A DNA stretch of 64,000 nt from an uncultured Eubacteriales bacterium (GTDB lineage: Bacteria > Bacillota > Clostridia > Oscillospirales > Oscillospiraceae). The position numbers were made by a program, and so were the translations under genes. The DNA is taken from the NCBI GenBank assembly GCA_900319275.1, contig ONNS01000012.1:1-64000 (forward strand), read 5' to 3'. Below, piece after piece: positions 8,902 to 17,372 of the stretch; within the stretch, counting starts at the first letter, position 1; each line of letters begins with the position of its first letter. The notes beneath the pieces were generated by a model. That model was not told the origin of the DNA, ran no database searches, and saw only the letters and a list, made by a program, of their open reading frames with translations.

Positions 8902-9792
8902 CTACGCTCTCGGATGCGCTTTGTTATAGACATCCTTCAGCTGTTTCTTGACAAGCTGTGAATAGACCTGTGTCGAAGAGAGATCGGCATGGCCAAGCAT
9001 CTCCTGGATCGAGTGGATATCCGCTCCATTTTCAAGCAGATGGGCTGCAAAGGAGTGGCGCAACGTGTGCGGCGTGATGTCCTTCTCGATGCCGGCTTTT
9101 TTCTGATACTGCTTGATCAGCTTCCAGAATCCCTGCCGGGACATGCGGTCGCCGCTGACGTTGACAAACAGCGAGGGTTCATCCGGTGTTGCGATCATCT
9201 GCGGACGAACCAGCTCCAGGTAATCCTGCAGTGCCTGGATCGCCTTGGGATACATAGGAATGAACCGCTCTTTATTCCGCCCCTGTACCCGGATTACACC
9301 GGCGGACAGACTGACATCGTCAGCGTTCAGATCGATCAACTCTGTCACACGGATACCCGTTGCGTACAGCAGCTCCAGCATGGCCTTGTCGCGGTAACCT
9401 TTGGCGTCTACGCGCTCGGGCTGCGCAAGCAGCAGATCCACCTCTTTGTTTGTCAGAATCTCCGGCAGCTTCTGCGTGTTCTTTTCCGGTACCAGCTTGA
9501 GTGCGGGACTGCGCGGAATAACACGATGGATGGTCAGATAAGAATACAGACACTTGATCGAGGCAATATTGCGGGATACCGTGGCGACAGATTTTCCCAT
9601 GGCTTTCAGAATAGAAATATACTCGCCAAGATCGTCCTCATCAGCCTCTGTCAGGGCGTGTCCGCTATGGGATGACATAAAGTCGGCCAACTGGCGAATA
9701 TCTCGCATATATGAACTGAGGGTATTATCCGATGCCTTTTTCTCCTCTCTGAGATAGGTTTCAAACAGGATCAGACATTCAGAATTCAGCAC
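8902..9792 (-). CDS. xerD: Tyrosine recombinase XerD-like
   Basis: Site-specific recombinase that resolves chromosome dimers at dif. The open frame runs to 10212, but a GTG at 9792 behind AGAAAGGAGG gives 296 residues, the normal XerD size. The N-terminal SAM-like core-binding domain covers about 1-90. The catalytic residues are all present: Arg 148, Lys 174, His 242, Arg 245, His 268 and nucleophile Tyr 277. Separating XerD from XerC by eye is uncertain, but single-copy Firmicute genes in this setting are usually called XerD. A four- to five-helix membrane protein lies upstream on the same strand. Confidence 0.93.
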   Translation of the reverse strand: MLNSECLILFETYLREEKKASDNTLSSYMRDIRQLADFMSSHSGHALTEADEDDLGEYISILKAMGKSVATVSRNIASIKCLYSYLTIHRVIPRSPALKLVPEKNTQKLPEILTNKEVDLLLAQPERVDAKGYRDKAMLELLYATGIRVTELIDLNADDVSLSAGVIRVQGRNKERFIPMYPKAIQALQDYLELVRPQMIATPDEPSLFVNVSGDRMSRQGFWKLIKQYQKKAGIEKDITPHTLRHSFAAHLLENGADIHSIQEMLGHADLSSTQVYSQLVKKQLKDVYNKAHPRA

Positions 9793-9905
9793 GGAACCAC
9801 CCTCCTTTCTATCTATTTCTATGGCAGCCGGTGCTTCCACAGCATTACAATGCTGCATCATGCGGCTTTCAGTTATCGCGGCGCAAATAGTATGCGCATG
9901 GGTAT

Positions 9906-10391
9906 TTACATGAAAAACCGTTCCACAAAAGCGAGCAGCACAAGTCCGCAGATCGTCAGTACAAAACTGAACCAGAAATACGGTGATGGGTCTTCGCTGT
10001 GTCCTCCTCTGCCGCTGCAGCCGTTCCACGCGGCTCGCATACAGGCCAGTGCACTGCTGAGAAAAACAGGCAGATACGCAAGCGTCCACTGTATGCAAGA
10101 GCGAGCGGCGTAAAAATCCGGCAGACCGGATATGCGGAACATGGCTGCTGTCAGAAGCCCGGAGCTGAAACAGAGACCGGGGATCACCGCCAACTGTACC
10201 GGTGAGGCACATCCAATCAATAGCAAAAGCATCATCGCAAATTCCATCGTCACAACGGTCTTCTGCGAAATTTGTTCGAGAAAAGCCATCGGCCGCCAGT
10301 AGCAGCAGCCTGCCCCCGCAATGAAAAGGCAGAACAAGACCAACGGAAGAAATCGCTTTTGCCAGGCTCGACGAGCTCGGTTATGAATCAT
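9906..10391 (-). CDS. Polytopic membrane protein, SpoIIM-like by position
   Basis: A 161-residue protein with four or five hydrophobic segments (about 14-33, 45-80, 100-118 and 138-158) and a short basic N-terminus. I do not recognise a definite family. Upstream of xerD in many spore formers lies spoIIM, a membrane protein of the engulfment complex of about 200 residues with five helices, so this may be a divergent or shortened SpoIIM. That is an inference from position and topology only. It ends 113 bp before the xerD start. Confidence 0.5.
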   Translation of the reverse strand: MIHNRARRAWQKRFLPLVLFCLFIAGAGCCYWRPMAFLEQISQKTVVTMEFAMMLLLLIGCASPVQLAVIPGLCFSSGLLTAAMFRISGLPDFYAARSCIQWTLAYLPVFLSSALACMRAAWNGCSGRGGHSEDPSPYFWFSFVLTICGLVLLAFVERFFM

Positions 10392-10589
10392 CAGCGTTTG
10401 TTTGCATTTTGTAATTTAGTTGATAATAACTCGCTTAACATAACAACAGCCTGGTAACAATATATTACAAACCATTCAATTTATCAAGTCCTTTTTTTCA
10501 TTTTTTCGAAAAATTTTTTAATGCATAGGGTAACATAACCGACGATGAACTGTGAGTTCAGTTGCACCATCTTTATTTGTATCGATAGT

Positions 10590-11018
10590 TCAACTCATGC
10601 TGTGTTTTCTGTGCCGGGACGATCGAAAGGCTTTCACTGCCGGATGCCTTGAGACGAACCTAGTCCCAAGCAGCATACCGAGCACTGTGAGTATGAATAC
10701 CCCTGCCGCCTGCTGCACGGAGAAGTCTTCCCCGTCCGCGATCCATCCGATCAGAGCGAGTAATGAACCAAGCAGGATGCCGAACAAAAGAGCGTATCCG
10801 ACACCGATCCGCCCCTCAGCCGCGGCACCGCGCCCGGCGAACAGCGCCGCCGCAAACGCAATAGCCAGGCTGAAGGCGGAATAGCTGGAGGACTTCACAT
10901 CGCTCACACTGAGCACCAGCGCACAAAGCAACAGCAACACCAGAGCCGTGATCACCCACATCAAGACCGCCCTGCCCGCCATGCGCAGTACTGCGCCGAA
11001 CTCTTTTTTCTGTTCCAA
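10590..11018 (-). CDS. TIGR04086/YrzE-like membrane protein
   Basis: Membrane protein of about 142 residues with four hydrophobic segments arranged as two pairs, the layout of the TIGR04086 (YrzE) family often found next to yajC in spore formers. Function is unknown. The start is not certain: a TTG at 11018 has GGGGGTG five bases upstream, while the first ATG (10982, giving 130 residues) has no visible binding site. The TTG lies at the end of the T tract of the yajC terminator, so the gene is probably read by leak-through from yajC or by an unseen promoter. Confidence 0.7.
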   Translation of the reverse strand: MEQKKEFGAVLRMAGRAVLMWVITALVLLLLCALVLSVSDVKSSSYSAFSLAIAFAAALFAGRGAAAEGRIGVGYALLFGILLGSLLALIGWIADGEDFSVQQAAGVFILTVLGMLLGTRFVSRHPAVKAFRSSRHRKHSMS

Positions 11019-11066
11019 AAAAACACCCCCGAACCAATGGATTGCTACCATCCTATTGGTCGGGGG
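11017..11066 (-). terminator. Rho-independent terminator after yajC
   Basis: Minus-strand stem built from CCCCCGACCAAT and its near-complement (11026-11066, one bulge) followed by TG and seven T residues. The 3' arm also carries the GGGGGTG that would serve as binding site for the next gene. Confidence 0.8.
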
Positions 11067-11088
11067 CGTACAATATGCAATCTGCCGT

Positions 11089-11433
11089 TTACTTTTTCTT
11101 CTTCTGGGCAGCAGCAGCCGCTTCGGCGGCTTCCATCTTGGCTGTAGTGGAGATGCTCCACTTCTTGGCCTGGATGCGGACACGGTCCTCACCGGTTTCG
11201 AAAGTAATGGTGTCTTCGGTGATCTGAACGATCTTGCCGGTCAGACCGCCGATAGTCGTGATCTCATCGCCGAGAGACAGCGAGTTACGCATATCTTCGG
11301 CCTGTTTTTTCTTTTTGTTCTCGGGACGGATGATCATGAAATAGAAGATGGCCAGCATCGCCACCATCATAAGGATCATAGATACTCCGCCGCCAGCGGC
11401 TGTGGCAACTTCTTCAGTGAGAATCAGAGACAT
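11089..11433 (-). CDS. yajC: Preprotein translocase subunit YajC
   Basis: Accessory subunit of the SecDF-YajC part of the protein export machinery. The 114-residue protein has one membrane helix (about 22-42, ending at the conserved FYFMIIRPENKKKK) and a cytoplasmic domain with the GDEITTIGGLTGKI segment. The ATG at 11433 has AGGAGG at ideal spacing; the frame is open a little further upstream. It follows tgt by 66 bp on the same strand, the standard queA-tgt-yajC order. Confidence 0.95.
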   Translation of the reverse strand: MSLILTEEVATAAGGGVSMILMMVAMLAIFYFMIIRPENKKKKQAEDMRNSLSLGDEITTIGGLTGKIVQITEDTITFETGEDRVRIQAKKWSISTTAKMEAAEAAAAAQKKKK

Positions 11434-11499
11434 GAGGGTTCCTCCTACGTACAAAATATATTGATATTATACACGGGCTTTTTCCGGATTTCAAGATGA

Positions 11500-12630
11500 T
11501 TAGATTCTTTTATCCAGAATTTCGACAGCTTGCGCGCGGAAAGCAGCAAAGGTCCCGTTATCAAGGCTTTCGCGGATCTTTTTCATCAGGTCATTATAGA
11601 AATATAGGTTATGCATGACCGAAAAACGCATGGCGAGCATCTCGTCAGCCTTGACAAGGTGGCGAAGATAGGCGCGGGAATAGCGGCGACACACCGGGCA
11701 TTGGCATTGCGGATCGATCGGCTGCTCATCGCGCTGGTATTTCTCGTTTTTGATGTTGATGATACCGTTCCAGGTGAACAGATGGCCGTGGCGGCCGTTG
11801 CGAGCAGGCATAACGCAGTCAAAGAAATCAACGCCGCGGGCAACACCTTCGATGATATTGCAGGGGGTACCGACGCCCATCAGATAGCGCGGGCGGTCCT
11901 TGGGCATATGCTCCTCAACAGCCTCGATCGTGTCGTACATCTCCTGGTGGGTCTCCCCCACGGCCAGCCCACCGATAGCATAGCCCGGAAGATCAAGCTC
12001 AGCAATCTTCTTCATATGTTCGATGCGCAGATCGTGGAAGATGCCGCCCTGGTTGATGCCCCAGAGCATCTGTCCGGGATTGACGGCATCGTCACGGCTG
12101 TTATACTCGCTCAAAGCAGTCTTGCAGCGCTGCAGCCAGCGGGCCGTTCTATCGCAGGAGCGCTCAAAATAGTCCTTCGGAGACGGGATCTTAACGCACT
12201 CATCAAAGGCCATGGCGATGTCCGAACCGAGATTGGCCTGTATGCGCATACTCTCCTCCGGCCCCATGAAAATCTTTCGGCCGTCAACATGGGAGTTGAA
12301 GGTGACGCCCTCCTCCGTGATCTTGCGCAGCTTGGCCAGAGAAAAGATCTGAAAACCGCCGCTGTCGGTCAGGATTGGGCCGTTCCAGGTCATGAAGCGG
12401 TGCAGCCCGCCCAGATCGCGCACCAGCTCGTCGCCAGGGCGCACATGGAGATGATAGGTATTGGAAAGCTCGACCTGACAGCCGATTTCTTTCAGATCTG
12501 CGGCAGAGAGCGCACCCTTAATGGCGGCGTTTGTGCCGACATTCATAAACACCGGCGTCTGTACGGTTCCATGCGGCGTCTCAAAGCAGCCACGACGGGC
12601 ATGGCCTTCTTGTTTTAATAATTGATACAT
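11500..12630 (-). CDS. tgt: tRNA-guanine transglycosylase
   Basis: Tgt swaps guanine 34 for preQ1 in tRNAs with GUN anticodons, a step in queuosine synthesis. The 376-residue protein has the catalytic motif DSGGFQIFS, the second aspartate region FDCVMPARNGRHG, and the zinc site CxCxxC followed by a distant His (CQCPVC ... VMHN). Length is normal. It is 7 bp after queA, so both act in the same pathway and transcript. The preQ1-making genes are not in this window. Confidence 0.98.
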   Translation of the reverse strand: MYQLLKQEGHARRGCFETPHGTVQTPVFMNVGTNAAIKGALSAADLKEIGCQVELSNTYHLHVRPGDELVRDLGGLHRFMTWNGPILTDSGGFQIFSLAKLRKITEEGVTFNSHVDGRKIFMGPEESMRIQANLGSDIAMAFDECVKIPSPKDYFERSCDRTARWLQRCKTALSEYNSRDDAVNPGQMLWGINQGGIFHDLRIEHMKKIAELDLPGYAIGGLAVGETHQEMYDTIEAVEEHMPKDRPRYLMGVGTPCNIIEGVARGVDFFDCVMPARNGRHGHLFTWNGIINIKNEKYQRDEQPIDPQCQCPVCRRYSRAYLRHLVKADEMLAMRFSVMHNLYFYNDLMKKIRESLDNGTFAAFRAQAVEILDKRI

Positions 12631-12637
12631 AAGTACC

Positions 12638-13660
12638 TCAATCGATCAGCATCGCATCACCGAAGGAAAAGAATCGGTATTTTTCCTCCACGGCGGTTTT
12701 GTAAGCGTTCAACACATGCTCGCGTCCGGCCAGGGCCGAGACCAGCATGATAAGTGTACTCTCCGGCAGGTGGAAATTCGTCACCAGCGCGTCAATGCAT
12801 TTGAAGCGGTAGCCCGGATAGATAAAGATGTTGGTCCAGCCGGAGGCGGCTTCCATATGGCCGTCCTCACGGGCAAAGCTCTCGAGCGTACGGCAGGAGG
12901 TCGTACCGACGGCGACCACGCGTCCTCCGTTTTTCTTTGTCTCGTTGATGAGGTCTGCGGTCTCCTGCGGCACCATGCAGAACTCCGAGTGCATGTCGTG
13001 GTCTTCGATCTCTTCTTCCTTGACCGGGCGGAAGGTGCCGAGACCTACATGCAGCGTCACAAAGCCGGTCCTGATGCCCTTCGCGCGCAGCTCATCCAGG
13101 AGCTCATTGGTAAAATGCAGCCCGGCCGTAGGCGCCGCCGCACTGCCAAGTTCCCGGGAGTAGACCGTCTGATAGCGTTCGGCATTGGCAAGCTCTTCCT
13201 TGATGTATGGCGGCAGAGGCATCTTTCCGAGACGCTCCAGCACTTCAAGGAAAATGCCATCATAGTGAAACTGAACGATGCGGTTTCCGCCCTCGATCAC
13301 ATCGACGACGGTAGCTTTCAGTTCCCCGTCGCCGAAGCTCAGCTCTGTACCGGGGCGCGTTTTCTTGCCGGGGCGGCTCAGGCACTCCCACTTGCCCTCG
13401 CCCAGATCGCGCAGCAGAACAAGCTCTACCCCGCCGCCTGTGGATCGGCAGCCGAGAAGTCTTGCCGGCAGCACGCGCGAATCATTCATGATGAGACAGT
13501 CGCCGCTTCGCAGAAGCTGCGGCAGTTCGTAAAAGTGCCGGTGCTCGATAGCGCCGGTCTGCCGGTCAAGGTGCATCAGCCGCGAAGCATCGCGCCTCTC
13601 CAGCGGGGTCTGCGCGATCAGCTCCTCAGGCAGATCATAATAAAAATCAGATTTTTTCAT
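12638..13660 (-). CDS. queA: S-adenosylmethionine:tRNA ribosyltransferase-isomerase
   Basis: QueA moves the ribosyl part of SAM onto preQ1-tRNA to form epoxyqueuosine. The 340-residue protein begins with the family signature [14 protein letters not shown] and contains the conserved [12 protein letters not shown] and [11 protein letters not shown] segments. Its start overlaps the stop of the SpoIID-domain gene by 4 bp, so that gene, queA, tgt and yajC form one coupled run. Confidence 0.98.
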   Translation of the reverse strand: MKKSDFYYDLPEELIAQTPLERRDASRLMHLDRQTGAIEHRHFYELPQLLRSGDCLIMNDSRVLPARLLGCRSTGGGVELVLLRDLGEGKWECLSRPGKKTRPGTELSFGDGELKATVVDVIEGGNRIVQFHYDGIFLEVLERLGKMPLPPYIKEELANAERYQTVYSRELGSAAAPTAGLHFTNELLDELRAKGIRTGFVTLHVGLGTFRPVKEEEIEDHDMHSEFCMVPQETADLINETKKNGGRVVAVGTTSCRTLESFAREDGHMEAASGWTNIFIYPGYRFKCIDALVTNFHLPESTLIMLVSALAGREHVLNAYKTAVEEKYRFFSFGDAMLID

Positions 13661-15138
13661 CCAATTGTTGCTCCTGTAAAATAAAAACCAAGAATATCCT
13701 CATAGGAATAGCCATACTCTTTGGCCATCGCATAGGCGCCCCACTGGCTCATGCCGCAGTTGTGCCCCCAGCCGCGCCCGCTGAAGCGAAAGCTCTTTCC
13801 GTCACCGGATACGGTAAAGCGGCAGCTGTCAAGCCCGAGTCCTGTATAAGACTTACGGGCGTTGAGCATAACGCTCACACCTTCCGCGTCGGTGCAGTGC
13901 AGAGCGGTCACATTGCCAAAGTCGGAATAGCTCGCCTCCACTTCGGCGATTGGGCCGAGCACATACCCCTTGCCTGCAAGCCAGGTCTGCAGTTCCTGAC
14001 TGCTCCGCGTTATTTCCCAATTGTTATTGGATACATGGGCCGCAGCTTCAAAGGGATCGAGCTTGCCGCAGAGATATGCTCGCGAATAGCCAAATACATG
14101 CACACAGTTTTCTGTTGCGCCGCCGTCAGAGGAGAAATAGTAGGCTTCACACAGTTCACCCTGATAGCGCAGCAATTGTCCGCGAGTCTCGTCTACGGCT
14201 TCGTTGCAGCGATCGGATGAGGCTGTCAGACCGCGGTATACCTGACTGCGGGTATCTGCGGTCACATCAAAGCCGTAGTCGCCATACTCTCCCCGGCGAA
14301 AGACGACATAGCTGCGCGCACAGACGGCCTGGGCTTTCAAGGCCTCAAGAGGCCAGGACGCGCTCATTTCATAAGGGAGCACGCCTTTCACGTAATCCTC
14401 CAGATCGACAACATTGACGACCAGTATGCTGCCATTTACAACAGGAAAAGCAAAACTGCCGCTGAAGCGATCCCCGTTGAAAACAGTGACCGGCGTAACG
14501 TCCCCTTCCGCCATAATACCAAGCGTATCTGTGCGTTCCGAATACCACAGCACTCGCCTGCCGCAAACCAGTACAGAGCCTTCAGGCGCGAGATAAATCA
14601 TGCCGTCCAGATCAGTCGTTGAGATAACGGATTCCGCTTCTTCCAAGCTTTCAAAGCTGCCCCAGAGTACCCGGAAACCGTCGGAAAAATGGCCGACAAA
14701 ACCGCCGACTTCTTCCGCCATGGCCATAGCGTCCATGGGCGACATTCCGCTCTCACCGAGCAGCAGATGCCAGGAGCTGTCTGCCAGGATTTCCAGCCGT
14801 GTCTCTTCAAAGCTGTAGAGCGGCTGAAAAATATTGGCCTCATCATAACTGCCAATTGAAAAACCCGTGCCTCGCTGAATTGACAGTGCCGCCCGCCGAT
14901 CGCCGGTATCTCCGTAGCGAAGGCCGATCCGCACCGGAAACAGATCGCTGCTCTGCGGCGGTACATACTCATGTCCGGCGTCCGTGCGTTCTGCCAATTG
15001 TGTCGACCAGGCGGGTATTAGCCCCTTGATCTGCTTGTCAGCCGGAGGGTCCGCATATGCAGAAGCCGAAAATGCACCCACAAGCAGCAGGAAAAGCAGA
15101 TACGATATGATTTTTTTGGTTAAGCTTTGTCTATTCAT
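13657..15138 (-). CDS. SpoIID/LytB-domain protein with signal peptide
   Basis: Exported 493-residue protein. Residues 1-28 form a signal peptide, about 60-190 contain a SPOR-like region, and about 250-490 form the SpoIID domain with the segments KGVLPYEMS (the Glu matches the proposed lytic transglycosylase residue) and [15 protein letters not shown]. SpoIID-type proteins trim glycan strands; classic SpoIID acts in engulfment. This protein is longer than Bacillus SpoIID (about 340 residues) and carries the extra SPOR-like part, so it may be a paralogue. The ATG at 15138 was chosen because the signal peptide begins there. A sigma-A-type promoter lies at 15172-15200. Confidence 0.9.
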   Translation of the reverse strand: MNRQSLTKKIISYLLFLLLVGAFSASAYADPPADKQIKGLIPAWSTQLAERTDAGHEYVPPQSSDLFPVRIGLRYGDTGDRRAALSIQRGTGFSIGSYDEANIFQPLYSFEETRLEILADSSWHLLLGESGMSPMDAMAMAEEVGGFVGHFSDGFRVLWGSFESLEEAESVISTTDLDGMIYLAPEGSVLVCGRRVLWYSERTDTLGIMAEGDVTPVTVFNGDRFSGSFAFPVVNGSILVVNVVDLEDYVKGVLPYEMSASWPLEALKAQAVCARSYVVFRRGEYGDYGFDVTADTRSQVYRGLTASSDRCNEAVDETRGQLLRYQGELCEAYYFSSDGGATENCVHVFGYSRAYLCGKLDPFEAAAHVSNNNWEITRSSQELQTWLAGKGYVLGPIAEVEASYSDFGNVTALHCTDAEGVSVMLNARKSYTGLGLDSCRFTVSGDGKSFRFSGRGWGHNCGMSQWGAYAMAKEYGYSYEDILGFYFTGATIG

Positions 15139-15171
15139 GCCGCATCTGCACCTTTTTTCTCGGATTGCACG

Positions 15172-15200
15172 ATTATAACAGAAATAGTTTTGTTTTTCAA
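15172..15200 (-). promoter_or_regulatory. Sigma-A-type promoter of the SpoIID-domain gene
   Basis: Minus strand TTGAAA (15195-15200), 17-bp spacer, perfect TATAAT (15172-15177), about 34 bp ahead of the start codon. A vegetative promoter suggests the gene and the downstream queA-tgt-yajC are not restricted to sporulation. Confidence 0.65.
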
Positions 15201-15260
15201 TGCCGCATATTGCGAAAAGCAAGGGAATATGCTGATGTGAAGAATCGTGTGGAGGTAAGA

Positions 15261-16151
15261 ATGTTGAAAACGCCACTGTTCAAGGGCTGCTGTACAGCCA
15301 TTGTTACTCCGTTTACAGAGCGAGGCATTGATTACGGTCGATTGGAGAAAAATCTGAATGACCAGTACGATAATGGGGTCTCGGCCGTGGTTGTCGCCGG
15401 GACGACAGGAGAGATGGCCACCCTCAGCGGTGAAGAATACCGGGAGCTGCTGCGCCAAAGCGTCCGCTGCTGTCGCTCCCGATTGACCGTCATCGCAGGG
15501 ATCGGCGGCAACAACACACTCACTGCGCTGAAAAACGCTGAGTACGCTGCTTCCATCGGGGTCGACGGACTGTTAATGGTTACGCCCTTTTACAACAAAA
15601 CAAGTCAAACCGGGCTGATCGAGCACTTTCGCACGGTGGCCGACCGGGTGGATCTGCCGCTTATCCTGTACAACGTGCCAAGCCGTACCGGAATCGGCAT
15701 CCAGGCCGAAACCTATGAAGCACTTGCCCGCCATCCGAACATCAACGGCATCAAGGAGGCTTCTGGCGATTTCAGCCTGATCGCAAAAACCAGAAGTCTC
15801 TGCGGCAGCAATCTGAACCTTTGGAGCGGCAATGACGACAACACCGTGCCGATGATGGCGCTCGGGGCTATCGGCGTGATCTCCGTGGCAAGCAACATCG
15901 TCCCCGGCGTCGTATCAAAGCTCTGTGACCTTGCCCTATCCGGTGACTACCCGGCGGCAGCAGAGCTCTACGCGCGCTACAGCGCCCTGTTTTCTGCGCT
16001 GTTCATCGAGACAAATCCCATGCCTGTCAAGGCGGCCATGCAGATGCTCGGCACCGACAGCGGGCTGCTGCGTCTGCCGCTCGTTTCTATCAGCGAGGAA
16101 CACTCGGATGCACTCCGCAACACGATGCGCACTGCCGGCCTGTCGGTCTGA
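15261..16151 (+). CDS. dapA: 4-hydroxy-tetrahydrodipicolinate synthase
   Basis: DapA condenses pyruvate with aspartate semialdehyde, the first step of the diaminopimelate/lysine branch and also the source of spore dipicolinate. The 296-residue TIM barrel has the Schiff-base lysine 165 in GIKEASGD, Tyr 137 in LYNVPSRTG, and the TTGE motif near 48-51. The ATG at 15261 has GGAGG at ideal spacing; the frame is open further upstream without reason to use it. It is a single plus-strand gene whose stop codon abuts the convergent transferase stop with no gap. Confidence 0.96.
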   Translation: MLKTPLFKGCCTAIVTPFTERGIDYGRLEKNLNDQYDNGVSAVVVAGTTGEMATLSGEEYRELLRQSVRCCRSRLTVIAGIGGNNTLTALKNAEYAASIGVDGLLMVTPFYNKTSQTGLIEHFRTVADRVDLPLILYNVPSRTGIGIQAETYEALARHPNINGIKEASGDFSLIAKTRSLCGSNLNLWSGNDDNTVPMMALGAIGVISVASNIVPGVVSKLCDLALSGDYPAAAELYARYSALFSALFIETNPMPVKAAMQMLGTDSGLLRLPLVSISEEHSDALRNTMRTAGLSV

Positions 16152-16781
16152 TTATGGCAAAATGACACGCTGAACTGTCAGAGGCTCTTTGCAATTTCCT
16201 TCACAGCAGAATGCGTAATGGAACGCCTCCGTCTGTCCGGATTGAAACGAATAGCGACGATTCTGAAAGTCCAGCTCGCCACGCAGTACCTCAAAGGATT
16301 TCAGATCGACACTGAGACCGAGCCCAGAGGCTTTCAGAAGGCTCTCCTTGCGGCACCATATGCGCGTAAACGTCTCGTCCGGTTCAGCACTGTCCAACAC
16401 AGTCTTTTTCTCATCCGCCGTATAAAAGCGCGTCAGAAATCGCTCCGGCACATGCTTGGTCTCCTGAATGTCGATGCCAAGCGGACGATCGTACACGCAA
16501 CAGGCGGCACACGAACCTGTATGGGACAGACTGAACTGCCAGTTCAAGCCATCCAAAACGGGCTTGCCCATATTCGTTCGACTGATCGGCAGGGGCAGCT
16601 GTATCGTATGATCCAACTGCTGCAGCGCATAAATCAACAACAGTTCCGCACCGAGCCCCTGCTGTCGGACATTTTCGTTTTTCAGGGCAGACAAAGCGGC
16701 ACGCCGATCCTCAGAGATCGGATAGAGATCCGGAGCGGTGTTCATCCGTGAAACATCGGCCCAGTAGAGTATAGGGGACAT
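16152..16781 (-). CDS. 4'-phosphopantetheinyl transferase, Sfp-type
   Basis: Transfers phosphopantetheine from coenzyme A to a carrier protein serine. The 209-residue protein has the Sfp superfamily motifs GIDIQE (Mg-binding acids) and WCRKESLLKASG. The size is the two-domain Sfp type rather than the short AcpS. No carrier protein or synthase gene lies nearby, so the substrate is unknown. The ATG at 16781 follows AAAGGAAG. Stops of this gene and dapA touch. Confidence 0.92.
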   Translation of the reverse strand: MSPILYWADVSRMNTAPDLYPISEDRRAALSALKNENVRQQGLGAELLLIYALQQLDHTIQLPLPISRTNMGKPVLDGLNWQFSLSHTGSCAACCVYDRPLGIDIQETKHVPERFLTRFYTADEKKTVLDSAEPDETFTRIWCRKESLLKASGLGLSVDLKSFEVLRGELDFQNRRYSFQSGQTEAFHYAFCCEGNCKEPLTVQRVILP

Positions 16782-16834
16782 GATGACACTTCCTTTATGC
16801 CCCATCATACCCCATGTATTGAGCGCAGGCAAGC

Positions 16835-16873
16835 AAAAAAAATCGACCGGGTCAAGCTCGACCCGGTCGATTC
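16835..16873 (-). terminator. Rho-independent terminator after the lipoprotein gene
   Basis: Minus-strand stem ATCGACCGGGTC with its complement (16841-16872), followed by eight T residues. The lipoprotein stop is 4 bp upstream. Confidence 0.9.
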
Positions 16874-16875
16874 TG

Positions 16876-17208
16876 TCAGGGCGTGTGTGTACCCGGCTGT
16901 CTGGTGGCTTCCGGGCGTGTACTCTGTACGGGTGCGGAGGGCATTAAATCCCCCATAAGCCCATCTTCGTTCCGGGCGTCATCCGCTGCACGCTCGTCCG
17001 TATTACGGTCGTCACGTGCCGTGCGTCCGGTATCCCTGTCTTCAATGACACCGTCCCTGTCAGTGACGACTCCGTCGTCCGCATCCGGGGTGAGTACCGG
17101 CGGCATACTGGCTATGAGCGTGTCCTCGTCCGTTCGATAGCTGCCGCAGCCGCTGAGCGCCAGGCACAAAACCGCCGCCAGGATTCCGCCTATCATCCGT
17201 TTATTCAT
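16876..17208 (-). CDS. Small predicted lipoprotein, Asp/Arg-rich
   Basis: A 110-residue protein with a lipoprotein signal peptide (basic N-terminus, hydrophobic core, lipobox LSGC with Cys 21). The mature part is hydrophilic, rich in Asp, Arg, Thr and Pro, with DRDG, EDRDTG and DDRN runs and no recognisable domain; it looks disordered. It stands alone between divergent rlmD and the transferase gene, with its own strong terminator. No function can be assigned. Confidence 0.8.
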   Translation of the reverse strand: MNKRMIGGILAAVLCLALSGCGSYRTDEDTLIASMPPVLTPDADDGVVTDRDGVIEDRDTGRTARDDRNTDERAADDARNEDGLMGDLMPSAPVQSTRPEATRQPGTHTP

Positions 17209-17336
17209 TGATTGCCTCCTTATCCCATAACGCTTTTAGAAATCAGTGAAGAGAGCGCTGTGTACATCATTTCCACACACGGTGCTCTATTCAACGCTCC
17301 CTTAGTTTGCCCGCTGAAAGAAATACTATACACAGA

Positions 17337-17365
17337 TTGCGTAAAGGAAAATAATATGTTACAAT
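17337..17365 (+). promoter_or_regulatory. Sigma-A-type promoter of rlmD
   Basis: TTGCGT (17337-17342), 17-bp spacer, TACAAT (17360-17365). The predicted transcription start falls within one or two bases of the rlmD start codon at 17373, so the message would be leaderless or nearly so. Confidence 0.55.
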
Positions 17366-17372
17366 CAACGCC

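Noticed and set aside
9793..10212. N-terminal extension of the xerD frame
   Set aside because: The GTG at 9792 has a perfect binding site and gives the normal XerD length; the extension overlaps the upstream membrane protein gene.
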